This document shows positions 50,336-59,390 of a DNA stretch of 64,000 nt, in pieces. The notes beneath the pieces are model-generated. The model searched no databases, was not told the DNA's origin, and saw nothing but the letters and a program-made list of their open reading frames with translations. Both the position numbers and the translations under genes were made by a program. Each line of letters opens with the position of its first letter. The first letter of the stretch is position 1. This stretch comes from Bacteroidales bacterium (lineage in GTDB: Bacteria > Bacteroidota > Bacteroidia > Bacteroidales > UBA932). The stretch spans positions 20,858 to 84,857 of the forward strand of contig JAFYYW010000023.1 of NCBI GenBank assembly GCA_017548985.1. Reading direction: 5' to 3'.

Positions 50336-51041
50336 AGTTGTCAGCAATTATGGCCAACCCCATCAACACAAGATTGCAGATTACAAAGATGGAGTTTTTC
50401 ATTCTTTTTGCAAAATATAAAGCGTCCCCACCCGTAAAAACCGGTGTTTTTTGCGGAAAATGAGACAAGTACCCCTGTATTTCAAACATTATGCCGCCTA
50501 TCACACCGGACTCTATGGAGGATGCCAACGAATCTCCCATTGGCTTCGTCTCCAGCGGGGTGTCCACAAGGGGAAGGGTACGTGAATACCGGTTCAAAGC
50601 CTTGAACCTTGTCCTGCAGCCGAGAGACACGTTTCCACCCTCATAAGTTCCGTCCTCTCCTATCACATCAACGGTCAGGGTCGTGCCGAAATCAAACACC
50701 ATGCTGCCGGTTCCCTGAAAAAGATAACGGGCGGCGATCACAGAGGCTACCCTGTCTGGGGATATATATTCAGGGATATTATTGGAAGTGGCTGTGGCTG
50801 TGTGGTTTCTGTCCAGAATAACAAGATTGCCGCACTTCTTTTCCAAACTTTCCTCAACTTCGGGAGTAATATCTATAGTGGATGAAACAACCATCACGGC
50901 CGGTTTCTCCTTCTCAACCAGGGAATCAATGAAATGGAACATCTTCTCTCCTTGGTAACGGAACGTTTTCCCAAGGGTCATCCCATCCGCCCAAACAGCT
51001 TTCAAAGCGGTGTTTCCAATCTCAACCAGCAGATTCGCCAT
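50316..51041 (-). CDS. coaX: Type III pantothenate kinase
   Basis: The 241-residue ASKHA-fold kinase has NLLVEIGNTALKAVWADG (phosphate 1), the PDRVASVIAARYLF segment, SMVFDFGTTLTVDVIGEDGTYEGG (phosphate 2 with catalytic Asp) and VIGGIMFEIQGYL (adenosine loop). It starts coenzyme A synthesis from pantothenate. Type III replaces type I/II CoaA in many Bacteroidota. It is 13 bases after mfd. Confidence 0.93.
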   Translation of the reverse strand: MANLLVEIGNTALKAVWADGMTLGKTFRYQGEKMFHFIDSLVEKEKPAVMVVSSTIDITPEVEESLEKKCGNLVILDRNHTATATSNNIPEYISPDRVASVIAARYLFQGTGSMVFDFGTTLTVDVIGEDGTYEGGNVSLGCRTRFKALNRYSRTLPLVDTPLETKPMGDSLASSIESGVIGGIMFEIQGYLSHFPQKTPVFTGGDALYFAKRMKNSIFVICNLVLMGLAIIADNYVEKNG

Positions 51042-51054
51042 AACTATTATTCTT

Positions 51055-54000
51055 TTATTGTAATCTTCTCAATGTCGAAAGCGCGGCTGGCAAGGAATCT
51101 ATTCCCCTTGTGACTATCTTGAGCTTTCCTTCCGTCTGTTTGAGACTGAATAGGCGCTCGTTCGCTCCGACTCTCGCCAGGACATCGGCGAAAACTTTTG
51201 TCTTGTAATATTGGGACATCGGATTCGATATGAAGAAAAGTATCATCATCCCGTTCTTGATGATGATCTTCTCGAACCCGAGTTTTCCTCCAAGGTTCCT
51301 TATCTTCACAACGTCAAACAAGTTTTCCGTCTCGATCGGTATTTCACCAAACCTGTCCTTGAGACTTTCTCGTGTCCGGTCTATATCCTTATCGTTGGAG
51401 AGGTTGTCCAACTGCTTGTAAATCCTTATCTTCTCGGCTGTTATGTCGATATAGGAATCGGGGATCATCGCTATCTGGTCGGTTTCGATCGAGCAGTCAG
51501 CAGAGAATGACTCACCTCTTCTCTTGGAAGATATTCCTGTCTCAACACCAAGCTCTTCCATGGCTTCAGCGAGGATCTTCTGGTAAGCCTCATAACCCAT
51601 ATCCATTATAAAGCCGCTTTGCTCGGCGCCCAGAAGGTTACCTGCCCCTCGTATGTCCAGATCCTGCATAGCGATATTGAACCCGCTTCCGAGGTCTGAG
51701 AATTCCTCAATCGCTTTCAATCTTCTGCGGGCGTCCTCGGTGATGGAAACGAGAGGTGGTACTATCAGATAACAGAAAGCTTTCCTGTTTGATCTTCCAA
51801 CCCTGCCCCTGAGCTGGTGAAGGTCGCTGAGACCTATATTCTGGGCCTGGTTTATTATTATCGTATTTGCGTTCGGAATATCCAGGCCATTCTCGATAAT
51901 GGTGGTGCAAAGGAGCATGTCATAGTCACCTCTGATAAAGTCCAACATTCGGTTTTCCAACTCTTTGGACTCCATCTGACCATGAGCCACACATATTTTC
52001 ATATCGGGGACCAACCTGTGGAGAATCTCATAAATGGACGGCAGTTCCTCCACTTTATTATGAAGGAAGAATATCTGTCCACCTCTTGCCAGCTCGTAGT
52101 TTATTATGCTTTTTATCTCTTCCTCATTGAAAAGGATTATCTCCGTCTGAGTGGGAATCCTGTTCGGGGGAGGTGTGTTTATTATTGACAAGTCCCTGGC
52201 TCCGAGAAGGGAGAACTGTAAGGTTCTCGGGATAGGTGTTGCTGTCAGAGTCAATGTGTCCACAGATGATTTCAGTTGCCTTAGCCTCTCTTTCGCGGAC
52301 ACGCCGAACTTCTGCTCCTCATCTATTACCAAAAGACCTAAATCCTTGAATTCAAATCCTTTCCCGAGCATCTTGTGGGTTCCTATCACTATATCCAGGC
52401 TACCTTCCACAAGTCTTTTTCTTATTTCGTTGACTTCTTTAGTGGTTCTAAGGCGACTTACATAATCTACCGAGCAGGGGAAATCCTTAAGGCGGGAGGA
52501 GAATGTGGTGTAGTGTTGCAGGGCCAGAATAGTGGTCGGCACAAGAACCGCCACTTGCTTTCCGTCAGTCACAGCCTTGAAAGCGGCCCTGATCGCTATC
52601 TCTGTTTTTCCGAATCCCACATCACCGCAGATAAGCCTGTCCATAGGACTCGTGTCCTCCATATCCCTTTTCACAGCGATTGTGGCTGTCTCCTGGTCTG
52701 GAGTGTCCTCATACATGAATGAGGATTCAAGTTCCTCTTGAAGATAACTGTCATGGGAGAAAGCGAATCCTTTCGAGGCTTTTCTTTTGGCGTACAGTTG
52801 GATAAGATCTTTAGCTATATCCTTAATCTTAGACTTGGCGCTCGTCTTGAGTGTCTGCCAGGACTTGGATCCGAGCTTGTTTATCTTCGGTGGCTCCCCA
52901 TCTCTAGATCTGAACCGGGATATCTTATTGAGAGAATGGACAGAGACAAACACAACATCCCCGTCTTTATACATGATCTTTACCACTTCATGCATCCGCC
53001 CCTTGTCATCCCTCATCCGGACAAGGCCTCCGAACACTCCTACACCATGATCGATATGAACCACGTAATCTCCAATATTGAAAGCGGTCAAATCATTGAG
53101 TGTCAACTGTTCGCTCTTTTCCACAGTTCTACGTACGCTCACCCTGTGGAAACGGTCGAATATCTCATGGTCAGAGTAGCAGCATACCTTTTCCTCGTTG
53201 TCTATGAAGCCGGCGTGGATATTCTTTCCCTGCACAAACTCGGGAAGAAGCCCTTTGTTTTCTTTTAGGATTGATTCAAGACGATCAATCTGGGACTTCT
53301 TGTCACTGAATATGTAAACCTTATATCCCCGTTCCATATTCTTCGCTATGTCAGCGGAGAGCAATTCGAAATTCTTGTTGAAAACAGGTTGGGGAGATAT
53401 GTTGAATTTTATGACCTCATCATTATCAACCTCAAGAGGAACTTCCAAGAAAACCTTTTTGAATGGTTCGAGATCCTTGAAAAACTCCTCTTTACGATAC
53501 ATGTCAGAAGAATCTGCCCATATTACAGTACCGGTAGGAAAAATATCTGATACATTTATGAGTCCTTCACTCACATCTTCTCCAACGAGATCCGGGAATA
53601 TCTCAATCTCATCCTTTTCTTCTTTCGAAAGTTGGGTATTGCAATCGAACACATGTATTTTCTCAACCTCGTCTCCGAAAAATGAAATCCTGAAAGGATA
53701 GTTGAAAGAGAAAGAAAAAACGTCTATTATTGATCCCCTTATGGAGAACTGGCCTGGAGACGAAACAAAATCAACTCTCTCAAAACCTTGTGAAACAAGT
53801 ATTTCCTTTATCTTATCATGAGATATCTCCTTCCCCGTGGATATTTTAAGTATAGATCCTTCGATATCTTTAACCTCGGGTACTTTCTCTTTAAGAGCGT
53901 CAGGATATGTGACTATGAAAAGCCTGGACTTGTTATCTCCATTTTCTATCAACTTTCCTATAGCGGAAGTTCTTTGGACTCCTACAGAGGATTTGAAATT

Positions 54001-54342
54001 GCTTTTCTCAACGACCTTACCGCTGTCCGGAAGGAAGAAAACTATATCACCATCGACAAGTCCATAAAGGTCAGAAGCGCAATACTCAGCGCTTTCCTTA
54101 TCAGGAAGGATAACCACATGGGTACCGGACTTGGCAACCTGGCTGAGCACGAACCACCGGGCGGAAAGGAAGAGTCCCTTACAATAAACTTCTCTTCTTT
54201 CCGCCAGTCCGGAAGTCAGTCCGGCTGTTTTTTTTGTACTTATCAACACCAATGGTAAAATTCGTGTTGAAAACATGTTTATATCGTTGTTGAATTCAGG
54301 AGCTCTACTGTTTGTTTCCGGAGCCAACTTTTTTATACACAT
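51055..54342 (-). CDS. mfd: Transcription-repair coupling factor
   Basis: The 1095-residue Mfd removes RNA polymerase stalled at DNA damage and recruits UvrA. Visible parts: a UvrB-like N-terminal region (FSSPGQFSIRGSIIDVFSF), the RNA-polymerase interaction domain (NIGDYVVHIDHGVGVFGGLV), the RecG-like translocase (GDVGFGKTEIAIRAAFKA, IGTHKMLGKGFEFKDLGLLVIDEEQKFGV, TLTATPIPRTLQFSLLGARDLSII, then QLRGRVGRSNRKAFCYL) and a C-terminal TRCF domain. The start is uncertain: ATG 54342 or ATG 54276 (MFSTRILPLV). It heads a minus-strand operon with coaX and envelope genes. Confidence 0.93.
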   Translation of the reverse strand: MCIKKLAPETNSRAPEFNNDINMFSTRILPLVLISTKKTAGLTSGLAERREVYCKGLFLSARWFVLSQVAKSGTHVVILPDKESAEYCASDLYGLVDGDIVFFLPDSGKVVEKSNFKSSVGVQRTSAIGKLIENGDNKSRLFIVTYPDALKEKVPEVKDIEGSILKISTGKEISHDKIKEILVSQGFERVDFVSSPGQFSIRGSIIDVFSFSFNYPFRISFFGDEVEKIHVFDCNTQLSKEEKDEIEIFPDLVGEDVSEGLINVSDIFPTGTVIWADSSDMYRKEEFFKDLEPFKKVFLEVPLEVDNDEVIKFNISPQPVFNKNFELLSADIAKNMERGYKVYIFSDKKSQIDRLESILKENKGLLPEFVQGKNIHAGFIDNEEKVCCYSDHEIFDRFHRVSVRRTVEKSEQLTLNDLTAFNIGDYVVHIDHGVGVFGGLVRMRDDKGRMHEVVKIMYKDGDVVFVSVHSLNKISRFRSRDGEPPKINKLGSKSWQTLKTSAKSKIKDIAKDLIQLYAKRKASKGFAFSHDSYLQEELESSFMYEDTPDQETATIAVKRDMEDTSPMDRLICGDVGFGKTEIAIRAAFKAVTDGKQVAVLVPTTILALQHYTTFSSRLKDFPCSVDYVSRLRTTKEVNEIRKRLVEGSLDIVIGTHKMLGKGFEFKDLGLLVIDEEQKFGVSAKERLRQLKSSVDTLTLTATPIPRTLQFSLLGARDLSIINTPPPNRIPTQTEIILFNEEEIKSIINYELARGGQIFFLHNKVEELPSIYEILHRLVPDMKICVAHGQMESKELENRMLDFIRGDYDMLLCTTIIENGLDIPNANTIIINQAQNIGLSDLHQLRGRVGRSNRKAFCYLIVPPLVSITEDARRRLKAIEEFSDLGSGFNIAMQDLDIRGAGNLLGAEQSGFIMDMGYEAYQKILAEAMEELGVETGISSKRRGESFSADCSIETDQIAMIPDSYIDITAEKIRIYKQLDNLSNDKDIDRTRESLKDRFGEIPIETENLFDVVKIRNLGGKLGFEKIIIKNGMMILFFISNPMSQYYKTKVFADVLARVGANERLFSLKQTEGKLKIVTRGIDSLPAALSTLRRLQ

Positions 54343-54475
54343 TCCTTCAAAAATATTCCAAAAACCTTTTTTTGATAATCAATATCATCAAACTAATTGA
54401 TTTTTAAAATATTAAGGAAGTTATCAACATTTCAACAACTAATATAAAACCATCAATTCTTACAAAAAATATCAA

Positions 54476-54483
54476 TATATTTG
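54476..54483 (+). promoter_or_regulatory. -7 box of ruvB
   Basis: TATATTTG matches TAnnTTTG, 21 bases before ATG 54505. Because transcription would start after about 54488, the upstream TTG at 54481 cannot be the start codon. The surrounding gap (54343-54504) is very AT-rich and should also carry the mfd promoter. Confidence 0.65.
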
Positions 54484-54504
54484 TATCTGAAAATTGACTC
54501 TCTG

Positions 54505-55536
54505 ATGACAGACTTCGATCCTCGCGATACAAACGTTGACAAAGATAAGGATTTGGACGGAATAATCCGCCCGCAAGAACTTGAAGATTTCACCGGACAA
54601 AAAGAGATAGTTTCGAACCTCAATGTATACATCAAAGCCGCAAAGATGAGAGGTGAGGCGCTCGATCATGTCCTTTTCCATGGTCCTCCTGGACTTGGAA
54701 AAACCACTTTGGCTCATATCATCGCTAATGAGATGGGGGTGAACATGAAAGTCACCTCTGGTCCTGTGCTTGACAAACCGGGAGACCTGGCTGGTCTGCT
54801 TACTTCTCTCGAAACCGGAGATGTTCTCTTTATAGATGAGATCCACCGGTTATCTCCGGAAGTGGAGGAGTATCTGTATTCAGCGATGGAAGATTATGTG
54901 ATTGATATTATGATAGACAAAGGTCCTGGGGCCAGATCTGTCAGGATATCCCTTAATCCGTTCACTCTCGTTGGCGCTACCACAAGGAGCGGATTGCTTA
55001 CCGCTCCGCTAAGGGCCAGATTCGGAATCACTTGTCCATTAGAGTATTACGATACTTCTGATTTGGTCTGGATAGTTAAGAGAAGTTCCAGGATACTGAA
55101 TGTCACCATAGATGAAGCCGCTTCTAGGGAAATAGCTCTCAGAAGCCGTGGTACTCCTCGTATAGCTAACGCTCTCCTCAGGAGAGTAAGGGATTTCGCC
55201 CAGGTTATGGGAGATGGCCACATTGACCTTGACATAGCGAGATATGCCCTGAACAAGTTAAAGATTGATACGAGGGGACTTGATTCGATTGACAATAAGA
55301 TATTGAGGACAATTATATCGACTTTCAAGGGAGGACCTGTTGGAGCCAATACCATATCCACCGCTATAAGTGAGGATCAAGGTACTTATGAGGAAGTGTA
55401 TGAGCCGTTCCTTATAAAGGAAGGGTTTATAGTACGAACCCAAAGAGGAAGGATCGCCACTGAGATGGCTTATCGTCATCTTGGGATGGAAGCTGAACTT
55501 GAAGCAAACAAAACTGAGAATGGCACGTTGTTTTAG
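54505..55536 (+). CDS. ruvB: Holliday junction branch-migration helicase RuvB
   Basis: From ATG 54505 ([10 protein letters not shown]) it has 343 residues, standard for RuvB. Motifs: [13 protein letters not shown], Walker [21 protein letters not shown], Walker [19 protein letters not shown], sensor [19 protein letters not shown], and the winged-helix end [21 protein letters not shown]. It works with RuvA and RuvC, which are not in the window. It overlaps the next gene by 17 bases. Confidence 0.96.
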   Translation: MTDFDPRDTNVDKDKDLDGIIRPQELEDFTGQKEIVSNLNVYIKAAKMRGEALDHVLFHGPPGLGKTTLAHIIANEMGVNMKVTSGPVLDKPGDLAGLLTSLETGDVLFIDEIHRLSPEVEEYLYSAMEDYVIDIMIDKGPGARSVRISLNPFTLVGATTRSGLLTAPLRARFGITCPLEYYDTSDLVWIVKRSSRILNVTIDEAASREIALRSRGTPRIANALLRRVRDFAQVMGDGHIDLDIARYALNKLKIDTRGLDSIDNKILRTIISTFKGGPVGANTISTAISEDQGTYEEVYEPFLIKEGFIVRTQRGRIATEMAYRHLGMEAELEANKTENGTLF

Positions 55537-56581
55537 AATATTTCTCACAGCCGCGTTTTTGTTGATGTCAGCGAATGCTTTTTGCTGCACTTCTGTGATA
55601 ATCTCCGGTAATGCCCGGGCTGATGGTCGTCCGATTATGCTCAAGCATAGGGATACGGGAGAACTCAACAATCGTATGCAATGGTTTAATGGTCCTGTTT
55701 ACAATTTCATAGGACTTGTCAATTCATCTTCTAAGGGTGGTGAGGTATGGTCTGGTCATAATTCGGCTGGTTTCTGTATAATGAATACCGCCACCTATGA
55801 TCTTAAAGATGATGATGTTTCCGCTTCCCAAATGGATCAGGAAGGGGTATTGATGTTCAAGGCTCTCGGACAATGCGCTGACTTGTCTGATTTTGAGCGT
55901 CTTCTCGAGTCTCTTCCTAAGCCTTGGGGTGTCGAGGCTAATTTCGGGATAATAGACTCAAAAGGGGAAGCCGCTTATTATGAGGTGAATAACCACTCTT
56001 TCAAAAGATATGATGTGGTTAATGAGCCAGGTGGTTATATGGTTGTCACCAACTTCACTAGGAGTGGCCGTGTTGAGGACAGGAAGGGTGTGGACAGATA
56101 TGAGAAAGCTGTGGAGATAATGGCTGTACTGGATGTTTCGACAGTTGGTCACAAGGAGTTGTTTAACTCTATCTCAAGATCAGGGAAACCTATAATGAGG
56201 GACATTTCAGCTTCCGCTATTGTTTTCGAGGGTGTTCTTCCTGGTGAGGATCCTTCACATACTGTGGCATGGACTATTCTCGGATGTCCGGTCACAAGTG
56301 TTTATATTCCTTTGAAAGTGTTTGAAAGTGATCATATTCCATCCTATATGAAGGAAAAAAGAGGAGGGGAAGAGGCTCAGATTTGCAGCCAATCACTCGT
56401 TATCAAGGGAATATATGGGTATGAAAACGGATGTGTCGACGAGTGTGTGGAAGTGGAAAAACCGATAGATAACAGTTTCTCAAGAACCATGGGATCTTCA
56501 AGATATGACCGGTTCGCCAAAAAGGTTTATCGGAAATATAAGATGATGTATATCCGTAAGCTTCCGAAAGTGGTATCTTGA
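55520..56581 (+). CDS. Exported Ntn-type linear amide C-N hydrolase (choloylglycine hydrolase/C45-like)
   Basis: From ATG 55520 it has 353 residues with a signal peptide ([22 protein letters not shown]), then [25 protein letters not shown]. The Cys in CTSVII is the likely N-terminal nucleophile exposed by processing. [20 protein letters not shown] and [31 protein letters not shown] resemble the linear amide C-N hydrolase fold (penicillin V acylase, bile salt hydrolase, acyltransferase C45). Substrate is not predictable; bile-salt activity should not be assumed. It overlaps ruvB. Confidence 0.75.
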   Translation: MARCFRIFLTAAFLLMSANAFCCTSVIISGNARADGRPIMLKHRDTGELNNRMQWFNGPVYNFIGLVNSSSKGGEVWSGHNSAGFCIMNTATYDLKDDDVSASQMDQEGVLMFKALGQCADLSDFERLLESLPKPWGVEANFGIIDSKGEAAYYEVNNHSFKRYDVVNEPGGYMVVTNFTRSGRVEDRKGVDRYEKAVEIMAVLDVSTVGHKELFNSISRSGKPIMRDISASAIVFEGVLPGEDPSHTVAWTILGCPVTSVYIPLKVFESDHIPSYMKEKRGGEEAQICSQSLVIKGIYGYENGCVDECVEVEKPIDNSFSRTMGSSRYDRFAKKVYRKYKMMYIRKLPKVVS

Positions 56582-56653
56582 ATTGTTTTATACGATAAAA
56601 TTCATTAAAATTGCAGACTGTTTCTTAACACGCATATCATTAACTACTGAAAT

Positions 56654-58600
56654 ATGGCCGAAAAATTAATCTCAAAGATCCCCGACGGACCCTTGGCTGA
56701 AAAATGGACCAAACGTAAGTCGGAGCTCCGTCTCGTCAATCCCAACAACAGAAGAAAACTTGAGATCATTGTAGTAGGTACCGGTCTGGGAGGAGCCTCC
56801 GCAGCCGCGTCCCTTGGTGAGTTAGGTTACAATGTGAAGGTTTTCTGTATCAGCGATTCCCCCAGAAGGGCACATTCCATAGCGGCCCAGGGAGGTATAA
56901 ACGCCGCAAAGAATTACCAGAACGACAATGACGCTGTGTACCGTCTCTTCTATGACACCATCAAGGGAGGCGACTACCGCAGCCGTGAGGCGAACGTCTA
57001 TCGTCTCGCAGAGGTTAGCGCGGCCATTATCGACCAGTGTGTCGCTCAGGGAGTTCCTTTTGCCCGTGAATATGGCGGATATCTTGCCAACCGTTCATTC
57101 GGAGGCGTACAGGTAAGCCGTACTTTCTATGCCCGCGGACAAACCGGACAGCAGCTCCTTCTCGGCGCTTACGCCGCGTTGAACCGTCAGGTTGCCGCCG
57201 GCACCGTGACAAGTTATCCTCGTCATGAGATGCTTGACCTCGTCATAGTCAACGGCCAGGCTAAGGGTATCATTGCCCGTAACCTTGTCACCGGCAAACT
57301 TGAGAGGTTTGGTGCCCACGCTGTCGTTATAGCCACAGGAGGTTACGGAAATACCTATTTCCTTTCAACTAACGCTATGAACAGCAACGGATCCGCCGCT
57401 TGGCAGTGCTACAAGAAAGGTGCTTTCTTCGCCAATCCTTGCTTCGCCCAGATCCACCCGACCTGTATTCCTGTCCATGGAGATCAGCAGTGCAAACTGA
57501 CCTTGATGTCCGAGTCTCTCCGTAATGACGGCCGTATCTGGGTTCCGAAGAAGATGGAGGATGTGATGAAACTCCGTAAAAAGGAGATTAAGCCTTCACA
57601 GATTCCTGAGGAAGACCGTGACTACTATCTCGAGCGCCGTTATCCCGCTTTCGGAAACCTTGTTCCCCGTGATGTCGCTTCCCGCGCCGCTAAAGAGAGG
57701 TGCGATGCCGGTTACGGAGTGAATGAGACAGGTCTTGCCGTATTCCTTGATTTTGCTGACGCCATCAAGAGGCTTGGTCACCAGAGAGTACAGGAGCGTT
57801 ACGGTAACCTGTTCGACATGTATTTCAAGATCAATAATGTCAGCCCTTGGGAAGAGCCTATGATGATATATCCCGCCATCCATTACACTATGGGCGGTAT
57901 TTGGGTTGACTATGATCTCCAGACCACCATTCCGGGACTGTACGCTATTGGAGAGGCCAATTTCTCCGATCACGGCGGAAATCGTCTTGGCGCTTCCGCC
58001 CTTATGCAGGGTCTCGCTGACGGTTATTTCGTGCTTCCTGTCACAATTGCGGATTATCTGTCCAACAAGTTCGCCGAACCTAAGACTGACATCAACGATC
58101 CCGCTTTCGAGGAGGCTGAGAAGGCGGTCCAGGCCAGGATTGACAAACTCTTCTCAATAAAAGGAAAGAAGACTGTCGATTCCCTCCACAAGAAACTTGG
58201 AAACATAATGTGGGAATATGTAGGAATGGCCCGTAGTGAGGAAGGACTGAAGAAGGCTATCGAGGAGATCAAGGAACTCAAGAAAGAGTTCTATGAGGAT
58301 GTTTGTGTTCCCGGCGAGCAGAATCAGTTCAACCAGGAACTCGAGAAAGCCCTCAGGCTTGAGGACTTCTTTGAGATTGGAGAGTTGATGGCCCGTGACG
58401 CCCTTAACAGGAACGAGTCATGCGGCGGTCATTTCCGTGTCGAGAGTCAGACAGAGGAAGGCGAGGCAAAGAGAGATGACGCCAACTACATGTACGTCGC
58501 CGCTTGGGAGTACAAGGGAGAGGACAAAGAGCCCGAACTCCATAAGGAGCCTCTCAAATACGAGTTTATCGAAGTTAAAACCAGAAACTACAAAGAATAA
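56654..58600 (+). CDS. frdA: Fumarate reductase/succinate dehydrogenase flavoprotein subunit
   Basis: The 648-residue protein has a Rossmann FAD fold ([29 protein letters not shown]), the covalent-flavin region [47 protein letters not shown] (active-site region), [20 protein letters not shown] with its catalytic Arg, [45 protein letters not shown]. It belongs to the type B group of Bacteroidota, where the complex reduces fumarate to succinate with quinol. Codon use is unusually uniform (CGT/CGC Arg, AAC Asn), a sign of high expression. No cytochrome b (frdC) gene lies upstream, where it is usual. Confidence 0.96.
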   Translation: MAEKLISKIPDGPLAEKWTKRKSELRLVNPNNRRKLEIIVVGTGLGGASAAASLGELGYNVKVFCISDSPRRAHSIAAQGGINAAKNYQNDNDAVYRLFYDTIKGGDYRSREANVYRLAEVSAAIIDQCVAQGVPFAREYGGYLANRSFGGVQVSRTFYARGQTGQQLLLGAYAALNRQVAAGTVTSYPRHEMLDLVIVNGQAKGIIARNLVTGKLERFGAHAVVIATGGYGNTYFLSTNAMNSNGSAAWQCYKKGAFFANPCFAQIHPTCIPVHGDQQCKLTLMSESLRNDGRIWVPKKMEDVMKLRKKEIKPSQIPEEDRDYYLERRYPAFGNLVPRDVASRAAKERCDAGYGVNETGLAVFLDFADAIKRLGHQRVQERYGNLFDMYFKINNVSPWEEPMMIYPAIHYTMGGIWVDYDLQTTIPGLYAIGEANFSDHGGNRLGASALMQGLADGYFVLPVTIADYLSNKFAEPKTDINDPAFEEAEKAVQARIDKLFSIKGKKTVDSLHKKLGNIMWEYVGMARSEEGLKKAIEEIKELKKEFYEDVCVPGEQNQFNQELEKALRLEDFFEIGELMARDALNRNESCGGHFRVESQTEEGEAKRDDANYMYVAAWEYKGEDKEPELHKEPLKYEFIEVKTRNYKE

Positions 58601-58606
58601 CCGGAT

Positions 58607-59386
58607 ATGGATTTCAATCTTAAGATATGGCGTCAGAAGAACGCCAGTGAAAAAGGTCATTTTGAGACCTACCACATCTCTGGAATCGAGGAGGACGCTT
58701 CGTTCCTCGAGATGCTCGACATCCTGAACGAGCAACTTATCCGGGAAGGTAATGATCCTGTGGCTATTGAGAGGGGTTGCCAGAGCAGCGGCCCGGTCTC
58801 TTTCGACCACGATTGCCGTGAGGGAATATGCGGCGCCTGCTCATTGTATATTGACGGGCGCGCCCATGGTCCGGATGATCATGTGACGACTTGCCAGTTG
58901 TTCATGCGTCATTTCAAGGACGGGGCCACCATCACTGTGGAGCCTTTCAGGAGCCCGGCTTTCCCTATCATAAAGGATCTGGTTGTTGACCGTAGCGCAT
59001 TTGACAAGATTCTCCAAGCTGGAGGTTTCATCTCTGTCCGCACCGGAGCCGCCCAGGATGGTAACACTATCCTTATTCCTCATGACAACGCCGAGAAAAG
59101 TATGGATGCTGCCGCTTGTGTTGGTTGTGGAGCATGCGTCGCTACTTGCAAGAACGGATCAGCGATGCTGTTCGTAGCCGCAAGGGTATCCTCTCTAGCC
59201 CTTCTGCCTCAGGGTCGTCCCGAGGCCGCCACAAGGGCCAAGAATATGGTCGCCAAGATGGAAGAACTCGGATTTGGAGGTTGCACCAACACCCGCGCTT
59301 GTGAGATGGAGTGCCCGAAGGGTATCTCGATTGATCATATAGCCAGGCTTAACCGAGAGTTCCTTAAAGCTAAATTCAGGGACTAA
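58607..59386 (+). CDS. frdB: Fumarate reductase/succinate dehydrogenase iron-sulfur subunit
   Basis: The 259-residue protein has three Fe-S cluster motifs: 2Fe-2S ([15 protein letters not shown] ... TCQLFM), 4Fe-4S ([15 protein letters not shown]) and the 3Fe-4S-type region ([15 protein letters not shown]). It passes electrons between the flavin of FrdA and the membrane quinone site. It starts 6 bases after frdA. Terminal residues and spacing are normal; no terminator hairpin is evident before the convergent glycosyltransferase gene. Confidence 0.95.
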   Translation: MDFNLKIWRQKNASEKGHFETYHISGIEEDASFLEMLDILNEQLIREGNDPVAIERGCQSSGPVSFDHDCREGICGACSLYIDGRAHGPDDHVTTCQLFMRHFKDGATITVEPFRSPAFPIIKDLVVDRSAFDKILQAGGFISVRTGAAQDGNTILIPHDNAEKSMDAAACVGCGACVATCKNGSAMLFVAARVSSLALLPQGRPEAATRAKNMVAKMEELGFGGCTNTRACEMECPKGISIDHIARLNREFLKAKFRD

Positions 59387-59390
59387 AAAA

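Noticed and set aside
55520..56581. Bile salt hydrolase call
   Set aside because: The Ntn-hydrolase fold and Cys nucleophile fit, but substrate-specific residues could not be recognised, so only the broader family is named.
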